Assembly (NCBI GenBank): GCA_900552145.1
Contig: URYW01000015.1
Location: forward strand, 1 to 26,456
Source: an uncultured Collinsella sp.
GTDB taxonomy: Bacteria > Actinomycetota > Coriobacteriia > Coriobacteriales > Coriobacteriaceae
Direction: 5' to 3'
Length of the DNA: 26,456 bases
Under the pieces are notes generated by a model. That model made no database searches and had not been told where the DNA came from. It was given only the letters and a program-made list of their open reading frames with translations. Each line of letters opens with the position of its first letter. The stretch's first letter is position 1. The position numbers and the translations under genes were made by a program. This document shows positions 1 through 7,388 of the stretch, piece by piece.

Positions 1-114
1 TCCTCAATCTGCGTCCCCCCCTCATTCCCGCCCTCTTTTGGGGCCCCTCGTTCTGCCCTCCCCGTTCCTATTTTTTTTTTTCCCCCCCCCCCGCCCGGGG
101 CTCCCGGGTTCCGC
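1..114. other. Pyrimidine-rich low-complexity window edge
   Basis: No gene is visible here. The stretch is strongly C/T biased on the given strand and contains a run of 11 T (71-81) directly followed by 11 C (82-92), then a short GC-rich inverted stretch (cccggggctcccggg). It lies 3' of gatB. I see no convincing terminator, because the homopolymer would be an A-run, not a T-run, in the gatB transcript. It may be an assembly edge or a homopolymer-rich spacer. Confidence 0.5.
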
Positions 115-1791
115 TTACGAGAGCGACGTTCTCAGCAACTCGTTGAAGAGCTTCGGGTTGCCCTTGCCGCGGCTCGCCTTCATGCACTGGCCCACCAAAA
201 AGCCGATGACCTTCTGGTTGCCGTCACGATACTGCTGCGCCTGATCGGCACAGTTTGCCAGCACCTCGTCCACAATCGGCTGCAGCGCGCCGGCATCGCT
301 CACCTGGCGCATGCCGCGCTCGTCGACGATTTTGTTGGGGTCGTCGCCGGTCTGGGCCATGGCCTCAAAGACCTCGTGCGCCTGGTTGGAGCTGATGGCA
401 TCGGTCGCCAGCAGCTTAGCCAGCGCCGCCACCTGAGCCGGCGCGATGCCGGACTCGGCCAGCGACACGCCGGCGCCCTTAAGGTAGGCGATCATCTCGT
501 TCACCAGCAAGTTTGCGACCGTCTGGGCCTCCTTGCCAGCCATACCGGCAGCGGCGGCCTCAAAGAACTCGGCAAACTCCGGGTCGCCGGCAATCTGCTC
601 GGCATCGGCCGTCTTAATGCCAAAGTCGGCCTCAAAACGGGCGCGCTTGGCATCGGGCAGCTCGGGGATCTCGCCACGGCAGCGGTCGATGAACTCGTCG
701 TCCAGATCGAAGGGTGCCAGGTCGGGGTCGGGGAACAGGCGATAGTCATCGGCCGTCTCCTTGACGCGCATGACCACGGTGCGCTTACGGCTGGGCTCCC
801 AGTGGCGGGTCTCCTGATAGATGATGCCGCCCTCCTCGAGCACCTCGGCCTGACGGCAAATCTCGTAGGCAAGGCCGTCGTGCAGGCTCTTAAACGAGTT
901 GAGGTTCTTAAGCTCGGTCTTGGTGCCCAGCTTGGTCTCGCCGCGGCGGCGCAGCGACACGTTGCCGTCGCAGCGCATGGAGCCCTTCTCCATGGAGCAG
1001 TCCGAAATGCCCAGCGTCACAAAGATGCGACGGAGCTTCTCCATAAATAGGCGCGCTTCCTCGGGCGTGCGCAAGTCGGGCTCAGTCACGAGTTCAATCA
1101 AAGGCGTGCCGCAGCGGTTGTAGTCGACGAGCGATTCGGCCGCGGCGGTAATGCGGCCCTCGGCGCCGCCCACGTGCACCATCTTGGCGGCGTCCTCCTC
1201 CATATGGATGCGCAGGATGCGAATGGGCACCGTGTAGGAACCGTCCTCGCGACGCTCGGGCATCTGCAGGTTGGACGCGTCATAGCTGGCCAGATGAACG
1301 GCGCGCTGGTTGCCCTCGCGCATGGTCGACGTCATGGACGTGGACAGGCCCTCGGCGTTGGCCGAGGCGCTCGCCAGACTCTGAGCCTCGGCCTCGCCAA
1401 ACGCGCAATCGGGGCGCTCGGCGGCACCGCGACCGGTCACGTCCAGGTCCAGGTGGCCGTACATGGCAAAGGCGACCGGACCTTGCGTGGTCTGGAAGTT
1501 CTTGGCCATATCGGGATAGAAGTAGTGCTTGCGGTAGAACATCGAATGGCGCTGGATCTCGCAGTTGGTGGCGAGACCGGCCTTGACGATGCTCTCGATA
1601 GCGCGCTTGTTGGGCACCGGCAGGGCGCCGGGCAGGCCCAGGCACACCGGGCACACGTTGGCGTTGGGCTCGTCATCGTGGCTGAGCTTGCAGTTGCAGA
1701 ACATCTTGGTATCGAGTGCGGTGAGCTCGGTATGGATCTCCAGGCCGATCACGGCCTCCCAATCCTGCAGGACCTCGGAAAGCTCCTTCAT
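115..1791 (-). CDS. gatB: Aspartyl/glutamyl-tRNA amidotransferase subunit B (GatB)
   Basis: GatB is the kinase and tRNA-binding subunit of GatCAB, which converts misacylated Glu-tRNA(Gln) or Asp-tRNA(Asn) to the amidated form in the cytoplasm. The 558-aa product starts with the family's IGLEIH motif (15-20) and the zinc-binding cysteines C32, C34, C47 and C50. The kinase core includes FYPD (91-94) and RIHMEED (194-200), and the C-terminal YqeY-like tail ends with the usual GNPK..N...L pattern. Known GatB proteins are about 475-500 aa. The extra length sits mainly in one insertion at about residues 120-183, between the FYPD and HMEED motifs, which are usually about 40 residues apart. The ATG overlaps the gatA stop by one base (TAATG), so translation is probably coupled. 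Confidence 0.97.
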   Translation of the reverse strand: MKELSEVLQDWEAVIGLEIHTELTALDTKMFCNCKLSHDDEPNANVCPVCLGLPGALPVPNKRAIESIVKAGLATNCEIQRHSMFYRKHYFYPDMAKNFQTTQGPVAFAMYGHLDLDVTGRGAAERPDCAFGEAEAQSLASASANAEGLSTSMTSTMREGNQRAVHLASYDASNLQMPERREDGSYTVPIRILRIHMEEDAAKMVHVGGAEGRITAAAESLVDYNRCGTPLIELVTEPDLRTPEEARLFMEKLRRIFVTLGISDCSMEKGSMRCDGNVSLRRRGETKLGTKTELKNLNSFKSLHDGLAYEICRQAEVLEEGGIIYQETRHWEPSRKRTVVMRVKETADDYRLFPDPDLAPFDLDDEFIDRCRGEIPELPDAKRARFEADFGIKTADAEQIAGDPEFAEFFEAAAAGMAGKEAQTVANLLVNEMIAYLKGAGVSLAESGIAPAQVAALAKLLATDAISSNQAHEVFEAMAQTGDDPNKIVDERGMRQVSDAGALQPIVDEVLANCADQAQQYRDGNQKVIGFLVGQCMKASRGKGNPKLFNELLRTSLS

Positions 1792-3305
1792 TACAGCTCG
1801 CCTCCCTTCCCGGCAAAATCGGGCGCGACGGAAAGCACGGGCGCACCCGTGGCGGCATCGGCAAAACCGCGCTCCAGGGCGCGGGCAAACGTGAGCAGCT
1901 GACGGTCCTTAAACGCCGGACCCACCAGCTGGGCAGAAACGGGCAGCTGAGTATCCTCGCCCAGGCCCAGCGGCACCGAGATACCGCCGTTGCCGCAAAT
2001 GTTGAGCGAGATAGTGTACAAGTCGGAGAGGTACATCTGCGTGGGGTCGCTGATCTCGCCAAACTTAAAGGCCGTGCGCGGCGAGGCGGGCATGAGGATG
2101 ATGTCCACCTTGGCATACGCGGCGTCGTAGTCCTGCGTGATGAGCGTACGGGCCTTTTGCGCAGCGTAGTAATACTTGTCGTACACGCCCGAACTCAGCA
2201 GATAGGCGCCGAGCATCTGACGGCGCTTGGCCTCGGCGCCAAAGCCGTGGGCGCGCGAGAGCGAGCTCTGGTCGGACAGGTTGGCGCAGCCCTCCTCCTG
2301 ATAGCCGTAGCGAATGCCGTCGAAGCGGGCCAGGTTGGAGAACGCCTCGGCCGGGCCGATGACGTAGTAGGCGGCGATGGCGGCGTCCAGGTGCGGCAGG
2401 TCGACCTCGACCAGCTCGGCACCCTGGTTCTGCAGCTCCTGGGCGGCGCGCTGAACAGCGGCCTTGACCTCGGGCGTCAGGCCCTCGGCCTCCATAAACG
2501 CGGGGATGATGCCCACGCGCTTGCCCTCGATGCTGTCGTTGAGATGCTCGGTAAAGTCGACGGCGCAATCCTGGCTGGTGCAATCGTACGGATCGTGGCC
2601 CGCGCCGGTAAGTGCATTCATGGCCAGCGCGACATCCTCGACCGTGCGGCCAAAGGGGCCCACCTGGTCGAGCGACGAGCCAAAGGCAACCACGCCGTAA
2701 CGGCTCACGGCGCCATACGTGGGCTTAAAGCCCACCACGCCGCACAGCGACGCCGGCTGGCGAATGGAGCCGCCGGTGTCCGAGCCCAGCGAGAGCGCGA
2801 CCTCGCCCGCGGCGACGGCTGCAGCGGAGCCGCCCGAGGAACCGCCGGGCACGCGCTCGGTATCCCAGGGGTTGTTGGTGCGATGGAACGCCGAGCTCTC
2901 GGTAGAGCTGCCAAAGGCAAACTCGTCCATATTGGCCTTGCCCATGGGCAGGCAGCCGGCATCGAGCATGCGCTGGACACAGGTGGCGGTGTAGACGCTC
3001 TGGTAGTTCTCGAGCATGCGGGAAGCGCAGGTGGTGCGCGTGCCCACAAGGTTCATGTTGTCCTTGATGGCCAGCGGCACGCCCGCGAGCGGGGGCAGCA
3101 GCTTGCCTGCGGCGCGGTCGGCATCCACGCGCGCAGCGGCCTCGAGCGCAAGCTCGGGCGCCACCTGCAGGAATGCCTGGACCCCGCCCTCGCGCGCCTC
3201 GATGGCAGCAAGGGAGGCCTGGGCCACCTCGGTAGCGGTAAAGTCGCCGGCGGCAACGCCTGCGGCGATCTGGGCAGCGGTAAGGGAATCGAAGCTTAGC
3301 GACAT
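1791..3305 (-). CDS. gatA: Aspartyl/glutamyl-tRNA amidotransferase subunit A (GatA)
   Basis: GatA is the amidase subunit; it hydrolyses glutamine and delivers ammonia to GatB. The amidase-signature catalytic triad is present with the correct spacing: K81 (in LAIKDN), cis-Ser S156 (in GGSSGGS) and nucleophile S180 (in GSDTGGSIRQP). I chose the ATG at 3305 (504 aa). A GTG at 3326 would add seven residues (MRVGVRV), but the purine-rich GGGAG sits just before the 3305 ATG and the family normally starts a few residues before LTAAQ. The gene follows gatC with a 17-nt gap, and its stop overlaps the gatB start. Length and motifs are normal for the family. Confidence 0.97.
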   Translation of the reverse strand: MSLSFDSLTAAQIAAGVAAGDFTATEVAQASLAAIEAREGGVQAFLQVAPELALEAAARVDADRAAGKLLPPLAGVPLAIKDNMNLVGTRTTCASRMLENYQSVYTATCVQRMLDAGCLPMGKANMDEFAFGSSTESSAFHRTNNPWDTERVPGGSSGGSAAAVAAGEVALSLGSDTGGSIRQPASLCGVVGFKPTYGAVSRYGVVAFGSSLDQVGPFGRTVEDVALAMNALTGAGHDPYDCTSQDCAVDFTEHLNDSIEGKRVGIIPAFMEAEGLTPEVKAAVQRAAQELQNQGAELVEVDLPHLDAAIAAYYVIGPAEAFSNLARFDGIRYGYQEEGCANLSDQSSLSRAHGFGAEAKRRQMLGAYLLSSGVYDKYYYAAQKARTLITQDYDAAYAKVDIILMPASPRTAFKFGEISDPTQMYLSDLYTISLNICGNGGISVPLGLGEDTQLPVSAQLVGPAFKDRQLLTFARALERGFADAATGAPVLSVAPDFAGKGGEL

Positions 3306-3322
3306 TACTCGCACTCCCACTC

Positions 3323-3616
3323 TCACAAAATGGCAGGCACGCGGAAGTAGCGGTCGCGCGCGCTGCCGGCGTTTTCCAGCGCGACGTCGAGCGGCAGGTC
3401 GCGCTCGGGCTCGCGCAGGTCATCGCCCATCACGTTGGACAGGCTTCCGATGGGATGGAACGTGGGCTCCACGTCGGGCAAGTCATATTGCAGGACGGGC
3501 TCGAGCATCTGGACGGCGTCGTTCATGTAGGACGTCATCTGGGTGAGCTCGTCATCGGTCAGTGCGATCTTTGCGTACTCGGCGATGCCGCGCACGTCTT
3601 TCTCGCTGAGTGCCAT
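3323..3616 (-). CDS. gatC: Aspartyl/glutamyl-tRNA amidotransferase subunit C (GatC)
   Basis: GatC is the small subunit that wraps around and stabilises the GatA-GatB interface. The 97-aa product has the typical start (LSEKDVRGIAEYAKIALTDDE), a central ML.PVLQYDLPDVEPT stretch and the C-terminal R..YFRVP..L end that is diagnostic of the family. The ATG at 3616 has a strong ribosome binding site (GGAAGGGAG, about 6 nt upstream). An ATG at 3634 would add MRKGAP but has no such site. It is the first gene of the gatC-gatA-gatB operon. Confidence 0.95.
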   Translation of the reverse strand: MALSEKDVRGIAEYAKIALTDDELTQMTSYMNDAVQMLEPVLQYDLPDVEPTFHPIGSLSNVMGDDLREPERDLPLDVALENAGSARDRYFRVPAIL

Positions 3617-3651
3617 AGGCGCTCCCTTCCGCATAACAGATAAACCGCTCT

Positions 3652-3657
3652 AGTATA
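3652..3657 (-). promoter_or_regulatory. Candidate -10 box of the gatCAB operon
   Basis: On the minus strand a TATACT hexamer lies 35 bases before the gatC ATG, in the only non-repetitive gap upstream of the operon. I found no good -35 hexamer at 16-18 bp, so this is a placement by position and -10 match only. Confidence 0.35.
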
Positions 3658-3751
3658 CAAGGCAACGCCGCTTGGAGCAGGTGCTTTACCTAAATGCAGC
3701 GAAAACGTAACGAGGGCGGCGGGCTGGCAAGCGGCGGGCCGGCGATTCTAC

Positions 3752-3821
3752 AGCGAAACCGCACCGTCCATAGTGAAAACCGTCTCGCCCGCAGCGAAAA
3801 CCATCTCGCCCGCAACGAAAA
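3752..3821. repeat. Degenerate 21-bp tandem repeat, about 3.4 units
   Basis: Units start at 3752, 3772 and 3793, with a partial fourth unit at 3814. Each begins with ag(c/t)gaaaacc or close to it and ends with tctcgcccgc. The last partial unit runs straight into the left arm of palindrome A1. The repeat is intergenic, between gatC and the sortase gene. Confidence 0.6.
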
Positions 3822-3822
3822 G

Positions 3823-3879
3823 CATCACAACATTCGACACTTTTCGTCAAAATCGAAATTTTCATCGAATGTTGTGATG
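3823..3879. repeat. Family A palindrome, copy A1
   Basis: Perfect 15-bp arms (3823-3837 and 3865-3879; catcacaacattcga and its complement) enclose a 27-nt loop. The loop matches those of the other copies when read on the minus strand (shared cgattttg and cgaaaa blocks). The left outer bases diverge (agcatc instead of accatc), so the arms are shorter than the 19 bp of the other copies. It lies 3' of the sortase gene, next to palindrome B1. Confidence 0.85.
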
Positions 3880-3894
3880 GTTTGGAAGTCCCGA

Positions 3895-3927
3895 CCACCA
3901 CAAAGGTGCCTGTCCCCGTTGCGGTGG
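3895..3927. repeat. Family B palindrome, copy B1
   Basis: Arms at 3895-3906 and 3916-3927 (ccaccacaaagg against ccgttgcggtgg) pair with two mismatches, one of which can be a G-U pair. The loop is 9 nt (tgcctgtcc). It lies 14 nt beyond the sortase stop codon, so it would form a stem-loop at the 3' end of that mRNA. No T-run follows, so it is not a standard terminator. Confidence 0.75.
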
Positions 3928-3941
3928 TTCCGAACGATGTC

Positions 3942-4880
3942 TTATGCCGAGGCCTTGGCCTTGCGGCGCTTACGGACCGCGTGGATCACGATGTCCAGCA
4001 GCAACAGCACAATGGCCACGACCACGATAGGCACGGCAAACTCGCGCTTGCCCCAGTGGCGGCCGGCCAGCGACTTTTGCTTGTCGACGTCCTTCTTGTT
4101 GTACTTGGTGCGCACGCAATGCACCAGCAGACGATGGTCGTTCACGCCGTAGGGCGTGCAGGTGACGAGCGTCACCTTGTCGGCGCCGGGCTCGATGGTC
4201 AGCGACTCCATCTCCTCGGGCAGCACGACCTCGGAGTCCACCATCTTGTAGGCGAGCGTCTTGTTCATGGTGTGCAGCAGCACCAGGTCGCCTGGCTCCA
4301 GCGAATGGATGTCGTCGAACATGCTCAGGTTGCGCATGCCCGAGTGCGCGGTGAGCACGCAATGCGTCGATGTGCCGCCCACCGGCAGGCTCGTGCCCTC
4401 CAGGTGGCCGACGCCCGCCATAAGGACTTCCTCGCTCGTGCCGTGATAGATGGGCATGCTCACGTCGATGGAGGGGATCTCGACCCAGCTCATCATGGGG
4501 TCGCGGTCAAAGATGAGCTGCTGGGCGTAGGGCTCGATCTGGTCGGCGGGAAGCTCGGTGGCCTCGCCCGCCAGCTGCTCGTTAAAGGAGCGCGCCTGGA
4601 GCAGGATGCGCTCGCGCTCCTCGGCAGACAGCGCGTCCACGGTGCTGGACACCATGCTGATCTGGTTGAACACGCCCGAGGCCTCGAGCCGGTCCAAGAT
4701 CCACGGCCAGGTCATAAGGCCCACGCCAATAAGGATGATGACGATGGTGATGAGCCGGTCGGCCCAGCGCGGCAGTCGCTTGCGACGGCGCTTGGGCTTT
4801 GGTTGAGGTTTGGGCTGATGGCTTGAGCCGCCGTTGTCCGCGGCGTTATTGCTCTTCATATGTTTGGCGCCCTGCACCAT
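3942..4880 (-). CDS. Class C (pilus-assembly) sortase
   Basis: This 312-aa membrane-bound cysteine transpeptidase probably cleaves the LPXTG-like signals of the upstream pilins and joins the subunits into a covalent pilus. Class C architecture is visible: a basic cytoplasmic N-terminus, a transmembrane helix at about 43-62, the catalytic domain, and a second hydrophobic helix at about 282-301 followed by a basic tail. Catalytic residues are H179 (LTAHSG), C241 (TLVTCTPYG) and R250 (NDHRLL). The segment around IPIY-like SMPIYHGTSEEVL (141-153) is typical of pilin sortases. The start ATG at 4880 has GAGGAG about 9 nt upstream; an internal ATG at 4859 lacks a site. It is the last gene of the pilus locus but is separated from the pilins by a terminator, so it may have its own promoter. 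Confidence 0.93.
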   Translation of the reverse strand: MVQGAKHMKSNNAADNGGSSHQPKPQPKPKRRRKRLPRWADRLITIVIILIGVGLMTWPWILDRLEASGVFNQISMVSSTVDALSAEERERILLQARSFNEQLAGEATELPADQIEPYAQQLIFDRDPMMSWVEIPSIDVSMPIYHGTSEEVLMAGVGHLEGTSLPVGGTSTHCVLTAHSGMRNLSMFDDIHSLEPGDLVLLHTMNKTLAYKMVDSEVVLPEEMESLTIEPGADKVTLVTCTPYGVNDHRLLVHCVRTKYNKKDVDKQKSLAGRHWGKREFAVPIVVVAIVLLLLDIVIHAVRKRRKAKASA

Positions 4881-4918
4881 CGCCGGTCACTCCTCTACAG
4901 CTCAGGTTGTCTGAACAA

Positions 4919-4924
4919 ATAATA
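4919..4924 (-). promoter_or_regulatory. Candidate -10 box for the sortase gene
   Basis: A TATTAT hexamer on the minus strand lies about 40 bases before the sortase ATG, in a locally AT-rich patch. The -35 region is poor. A separate sortase promoter is plausible because two hairpins (5462-5500 and 5113-5140) lie between it and the pilin genes. Confidence 0.3.
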
Positions 4925-5010
4925 GCCGATTCGCGAGCTTCCGCGCCGGACAACGCAGCTAGACTGCACCGTCCAGTCGAGGATAAGCCAGCATTTGAGT
5001 TTTCAAAATG

Positions 5011-5036
5011 TCCCGAATCGACTGGGCGATTCGGGA
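5011..5036. repeat. Perfect 10-bp inverted repeat upstream of the sortase gene
   Basis: Arms tcccgaatcg (5011-5020) and its exact complement (5027-5036) enclose 6 nt. It is about 130 bases before the sortase start and just downstream, on the minus strand, of a TTGACA hexamer (5042-5047). It could be an operator or a leader hairpin. No T-run follows it. The rest of 4925-5112 shows no gene. Confidence 0.5.
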
Positions 5037-5112
5037 TACAATGTCAATAGAAAACGACGCACCCCGCGTAAGTGTACGAGAGCGCGGGCGGCCTAGTTTT
5101 CAGCTTTAGTTA

Positions 5113-5140
5113 AATGCCCGGGATCCGACCCCCGGGCATT
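5113..5140 (-). terminator. Hairpin after the small membrane ORF
   Basis: Perfect 10-bp arms (aatgcccggg at 5113-5122 and its complement at 5131-5140) with an 8-nt loop begin one base after the stop codon of the 50-aa ORF. In the minus direction it is followed only by a weak T-rich stretch (TTTAACT). It is a probable terminator or mRNA-stabilising stem. Confidence 0.6.
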
Positions 5141-5141
5141 C

Positions 5142-5294
5142 TTATTTGCGCTTGTTGCGGCGCAAATGCCTTCTACCGTCCGCACCGCGCGTGCGCCTAC
5201 GGACCTTAAACCGAACCTCATACGAGTCAAGAAACGCGATGACGAACGTGCCCACCGCCGCGAGGGCGGCGAGCGCGTTAAGGAATTTCAGCAT
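5142..5294 (-). CDS. Putative 50-aa single-span membrane protein
   Basis: The ATG at 5294 is preceded by a strong GGAGG seven bases upstream. The peptide starts MLKFLNALAALAAVGTFVIA, a hydrophobic helix at about 3-22, and ends in a very basic tail (RRRTRGADGRRHLRRNKRK). A hairpin follows the stop codon directly. The good ribosome binding site, the coherent topology (one helix plus a positive tail) and its own terminator support a real gene. It lies between the pilins and their sortase, but any role in pilus assembly is only inferred from position. I do not recognise a family. A longer in-frame reading from 5372 lacks a ribosome binding site. Confidence 0.55.
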   Translation of the reverse strand: MLKFLNALAALAAVGTFVIAFLDSYEVRFKVRRRTRGADGRRHLRRNKRK

Positions 5295-5461
5295 TTGGGG
5301 ACCTCCGATCGAGTCGTCGGCCGCCCGCGCACGGGATGCGTCGCAAGGGTATTTTACTGCGAGTGTAAGCACCCACAGCTGGTAAACGCAATAATTGCAA
5401 ACATCTGTTCGCTTACCATACGCCCGATCCTACAAGCAACGGCGCCCCGGCTGCCATGTCC

Positions 5462-5500
5462 AAAAAAAACGGGGCAGACTCCAGCGCGGAGCCTGCCCCG
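5462..5500 (-). terminator. Intrinsic terminator of the pilus subunit operon
   Basis: On the minus strand a 13-bp GC-rich stem (5488-5500 with 5470-5482, one G-T wobble, 5-nt loop) is followed immediately by eight T (complement of 5462-5469). It is about 100 bases beyond the stop of the last pilin gene. It should separate the adhesin-pilin-pilin transcript from the small ORF and sortase. Confidence 0.9.
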
Positions 5501-5600
5501 AAAAGAGGATGGCAAAGCAAGAACGTGGATGGACGAGAAAAGTGTCCGCAAGTCTCATGGCCATCACATCCCACCTGCCAAAGGGATGGGTGAGCGAGCG

Positions 5601-7280
5601 TTACTCCTGCTCGGACTCCTCAGCCTGCTTACGGCTGCGGATGAGGTGCGCCACGCCGATGCACAGCACCGCGCCGCCAGCGATCCAAGTGAAGGTCACG
5701 CCGTTAAGACCGGTGAGCGGGAGGCCGACATACTTGGTATCGCCAACGGTGATGTTGAAGGTGCCGTCGTCGTTTGTGGTTGTGTCGTCTGCGGCCACAA
5801 GCTTGTTGTCATCCTTCACTTCATTTGGAGTGCCGATGATAATTTGATCCTGTTGTCCATTTGCTTGAAGCGTGTACTCGACATCTTTCAGTTTGGCGTC
5901 GGGATCGGTACCCAACTCAGGAGTAATCGTAAAGTTGAAAGAGTTCACGGTCTTATAGCCACCCTGGGGAGCCTCGACCTCCTCAACGGTATAGGTTCCA
6001 GTATCGAGTCCCTTGACCGTAAATGTGCCGTCATCGGTAGTCTCAAACCGATATGGCTCGGAGCCAAGTTTTCCGTCACCCTGAACGTACTTATCCGTTG
6101 AATCCCTATCATCCGCAGATTTAACCTTGATTGTGAACTTGGCACCATTGAGCGCGCGCTCGGTACCCAAGTCGACCTTGTTGATCTTAAGGCCGTAGGT
6201 GTAGTCCCTGACAGTGTCGGGCACGGTCTGGCCACGGTCCGTGGTCATGGGGTTGTTGGAGTAGCAAAGCGTTACGGTGTTGGGGTTGCCCTCTTTATTG
6301 TTATCCAAGCCAACAACGGCACTCTCATTAATCTGTGCTGTATAGGAAACGACGATGCAAGAGTCCTTGGTGACGCCATCGACGCTCTTCAGGTTATTGC
6401 AGGTCCACGTCGTCTTGCTGCCACCGGCGGTCGACAGGTCGAAATTCAACGTAATGTCTTCACCGTTCTTATGGGCAAAATCATCCTTCGCGGCATCCTT
6501 GCTCGGATACAGGTAGACCTTGGCGCCCGCCTGCAGCGTCAGGCCCTCGGAAATCTGGTCGGAGAACTGATAGAAATACGTGTCGTACTTGTTGAAGTTC
6601 TCGGCGACGGTGCCGTAGAGGTTGTACGTCACGTCCTGACCGATCTGGGAATCGGCGGCATCGCGCTCTGAATTATCGGCATCGCTTACGATCTTCTTCT
6701 CGACGGTGGGGACACCCGTTTTCTCAGTGATGTCAACGGGCTTGCTTCCCACGACAGTGAAGATGGGAGACGTGCCTGCCTCGCCGGCATTGATGGTGCT
6801 GGCATCGGTCACAAAGAGCCAATAGCCGTGCTTAAGATTTTCAACCTTTTGATTATTGGTTTTAGCAGTGAGGGTAAGGCCATCTACAGCAGCGGCAATC
6901 TTGTACGCAACGGAATTGGAGTCAACGCGGGTTGTCTTATCGGTTTGCTTCACGTTATTCGTGATCCAGTCCGCGGCGTCCTGGGCAGTCGTCCCCTCAT
7001 AGGACTTCTCCTCTTTCCTGATGACGCCCTCGACAGCACTCTTCACCACAGAGTCTACCCATGTAATGTTGCTGACGTTTCCATCGTTGTCAACATCAGC
7101 ATTGAAAATCTGATAGCCCTCGAACTCGGTAGCGTTACCATCAACGTTCTTGATGGTCACCGAGCCATCCGTACCCTCAGCAAACGCCATGGTAACCGGG
7201 GCCATGACTCCGCCGAAGCTCAGCGCTGCTGTGAGGCCGGCGGTTACTGCCAGGCGTGCGATGTTCTTGCTCATGCTCAT
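5601..7280 (-). CDS. LPXTG-anchored pilin, probable pilus shaft subunit
   Basis: The 559-aa secreted precursor has a signal peptide (about 1-34, ending in AFA) and a C-terminal sorting signal LPLTG (520-524) with hydrophobic helix and basic tail. The N-terminal domain has the fimbrial YQIF.AD pattern (56-62) and GYWLFV (152-157). A middle isopeptide-forming domain holds a pilin-like KVYLYPSK (254-261), a candidate for the lysine used in polymerisation. A C-terminal Cna-B/SpaA-type domain has the E-box YTVEEVEAP (430-438), with E434 the likely isopeptide glutamate. The ATG at 7280 follows GAGGAAAAGAAG; upstream in-frame ATGs have no site. It is paralogous to the next upstream gene. Its shaft role is inferred from the lysine motif and its position nearest the sortase. 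Confidence 0.88.
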   Translation of the reverse strand: MSMSKNIARLAVTAGLTAALSFGGVMAPVTMAFAEGTDGSVTIKNVDGNATEFEGYQIFNADVDNDGNVSNITWVDSVVKSAVEGVIRKEEKSYEGTTAQDAADWITNNVKQTDKTTRVDSNSVAYKIAAAVDGLTLTAKTNNQKVENLKHGYWLFVTDASTINAGEAGTSPIFTVVGSKPVDITEKTGVPTVEKKIVSDADNSERDAADSQIGQDVTYNLYGTVAENFNKYDTYFYQFSDQISEGLTLQAGAKVYLYPSKDAAKDDFAHKNGEDITLNFDLSTAGGSKTTWTCNNLKSVDGVTKDSCIVVSYTAQINESAVVGLDNNKEGNPNTVTLCYSNNPMTTDRGQTVPDTVRDYTYGLKINKVDLGTERALNGAKFTIKVKSADDRDSTDKYVQGDGKLGSEPYRFETTDDGTFTVKGLDTGTYTVEEVEAPQGGYKTVNSFNFTITPELGTDPDAKLKDVEYTLQANGQQDQIIIGTPNEVKDDNKLVAADDTTTNDDGTFNITVGDTKYVGLPLTGLNGVTFTWIAGGAVLCIGVAHLIRSRKQAEESEQE

Positions 7281-7388
7281 CTTCTTTTCCTCTGCTTTCT
7301 GCTCGAATTCCATTTGATCTAAATCTGTCTGTCTGTGTCTTAGCATCTGCTTCGCTACGTCTCGCCCCGCTCTCTGTGGGGCTGCCAG

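Noticed and set aside
2157..3299. Plus-strand open frame opposite gatA
   Set aside because: Antisense shadow in GC-rich DNA. The minus strand encodes GatA with an intact catalytic triad.
3306..3326. GTG start for gatA seven codons upstream
   Set aside because: It overlaps the gatC stop, but the ATG at 3305 has the better ribosome binding site and fits the family's usual N-terminus.
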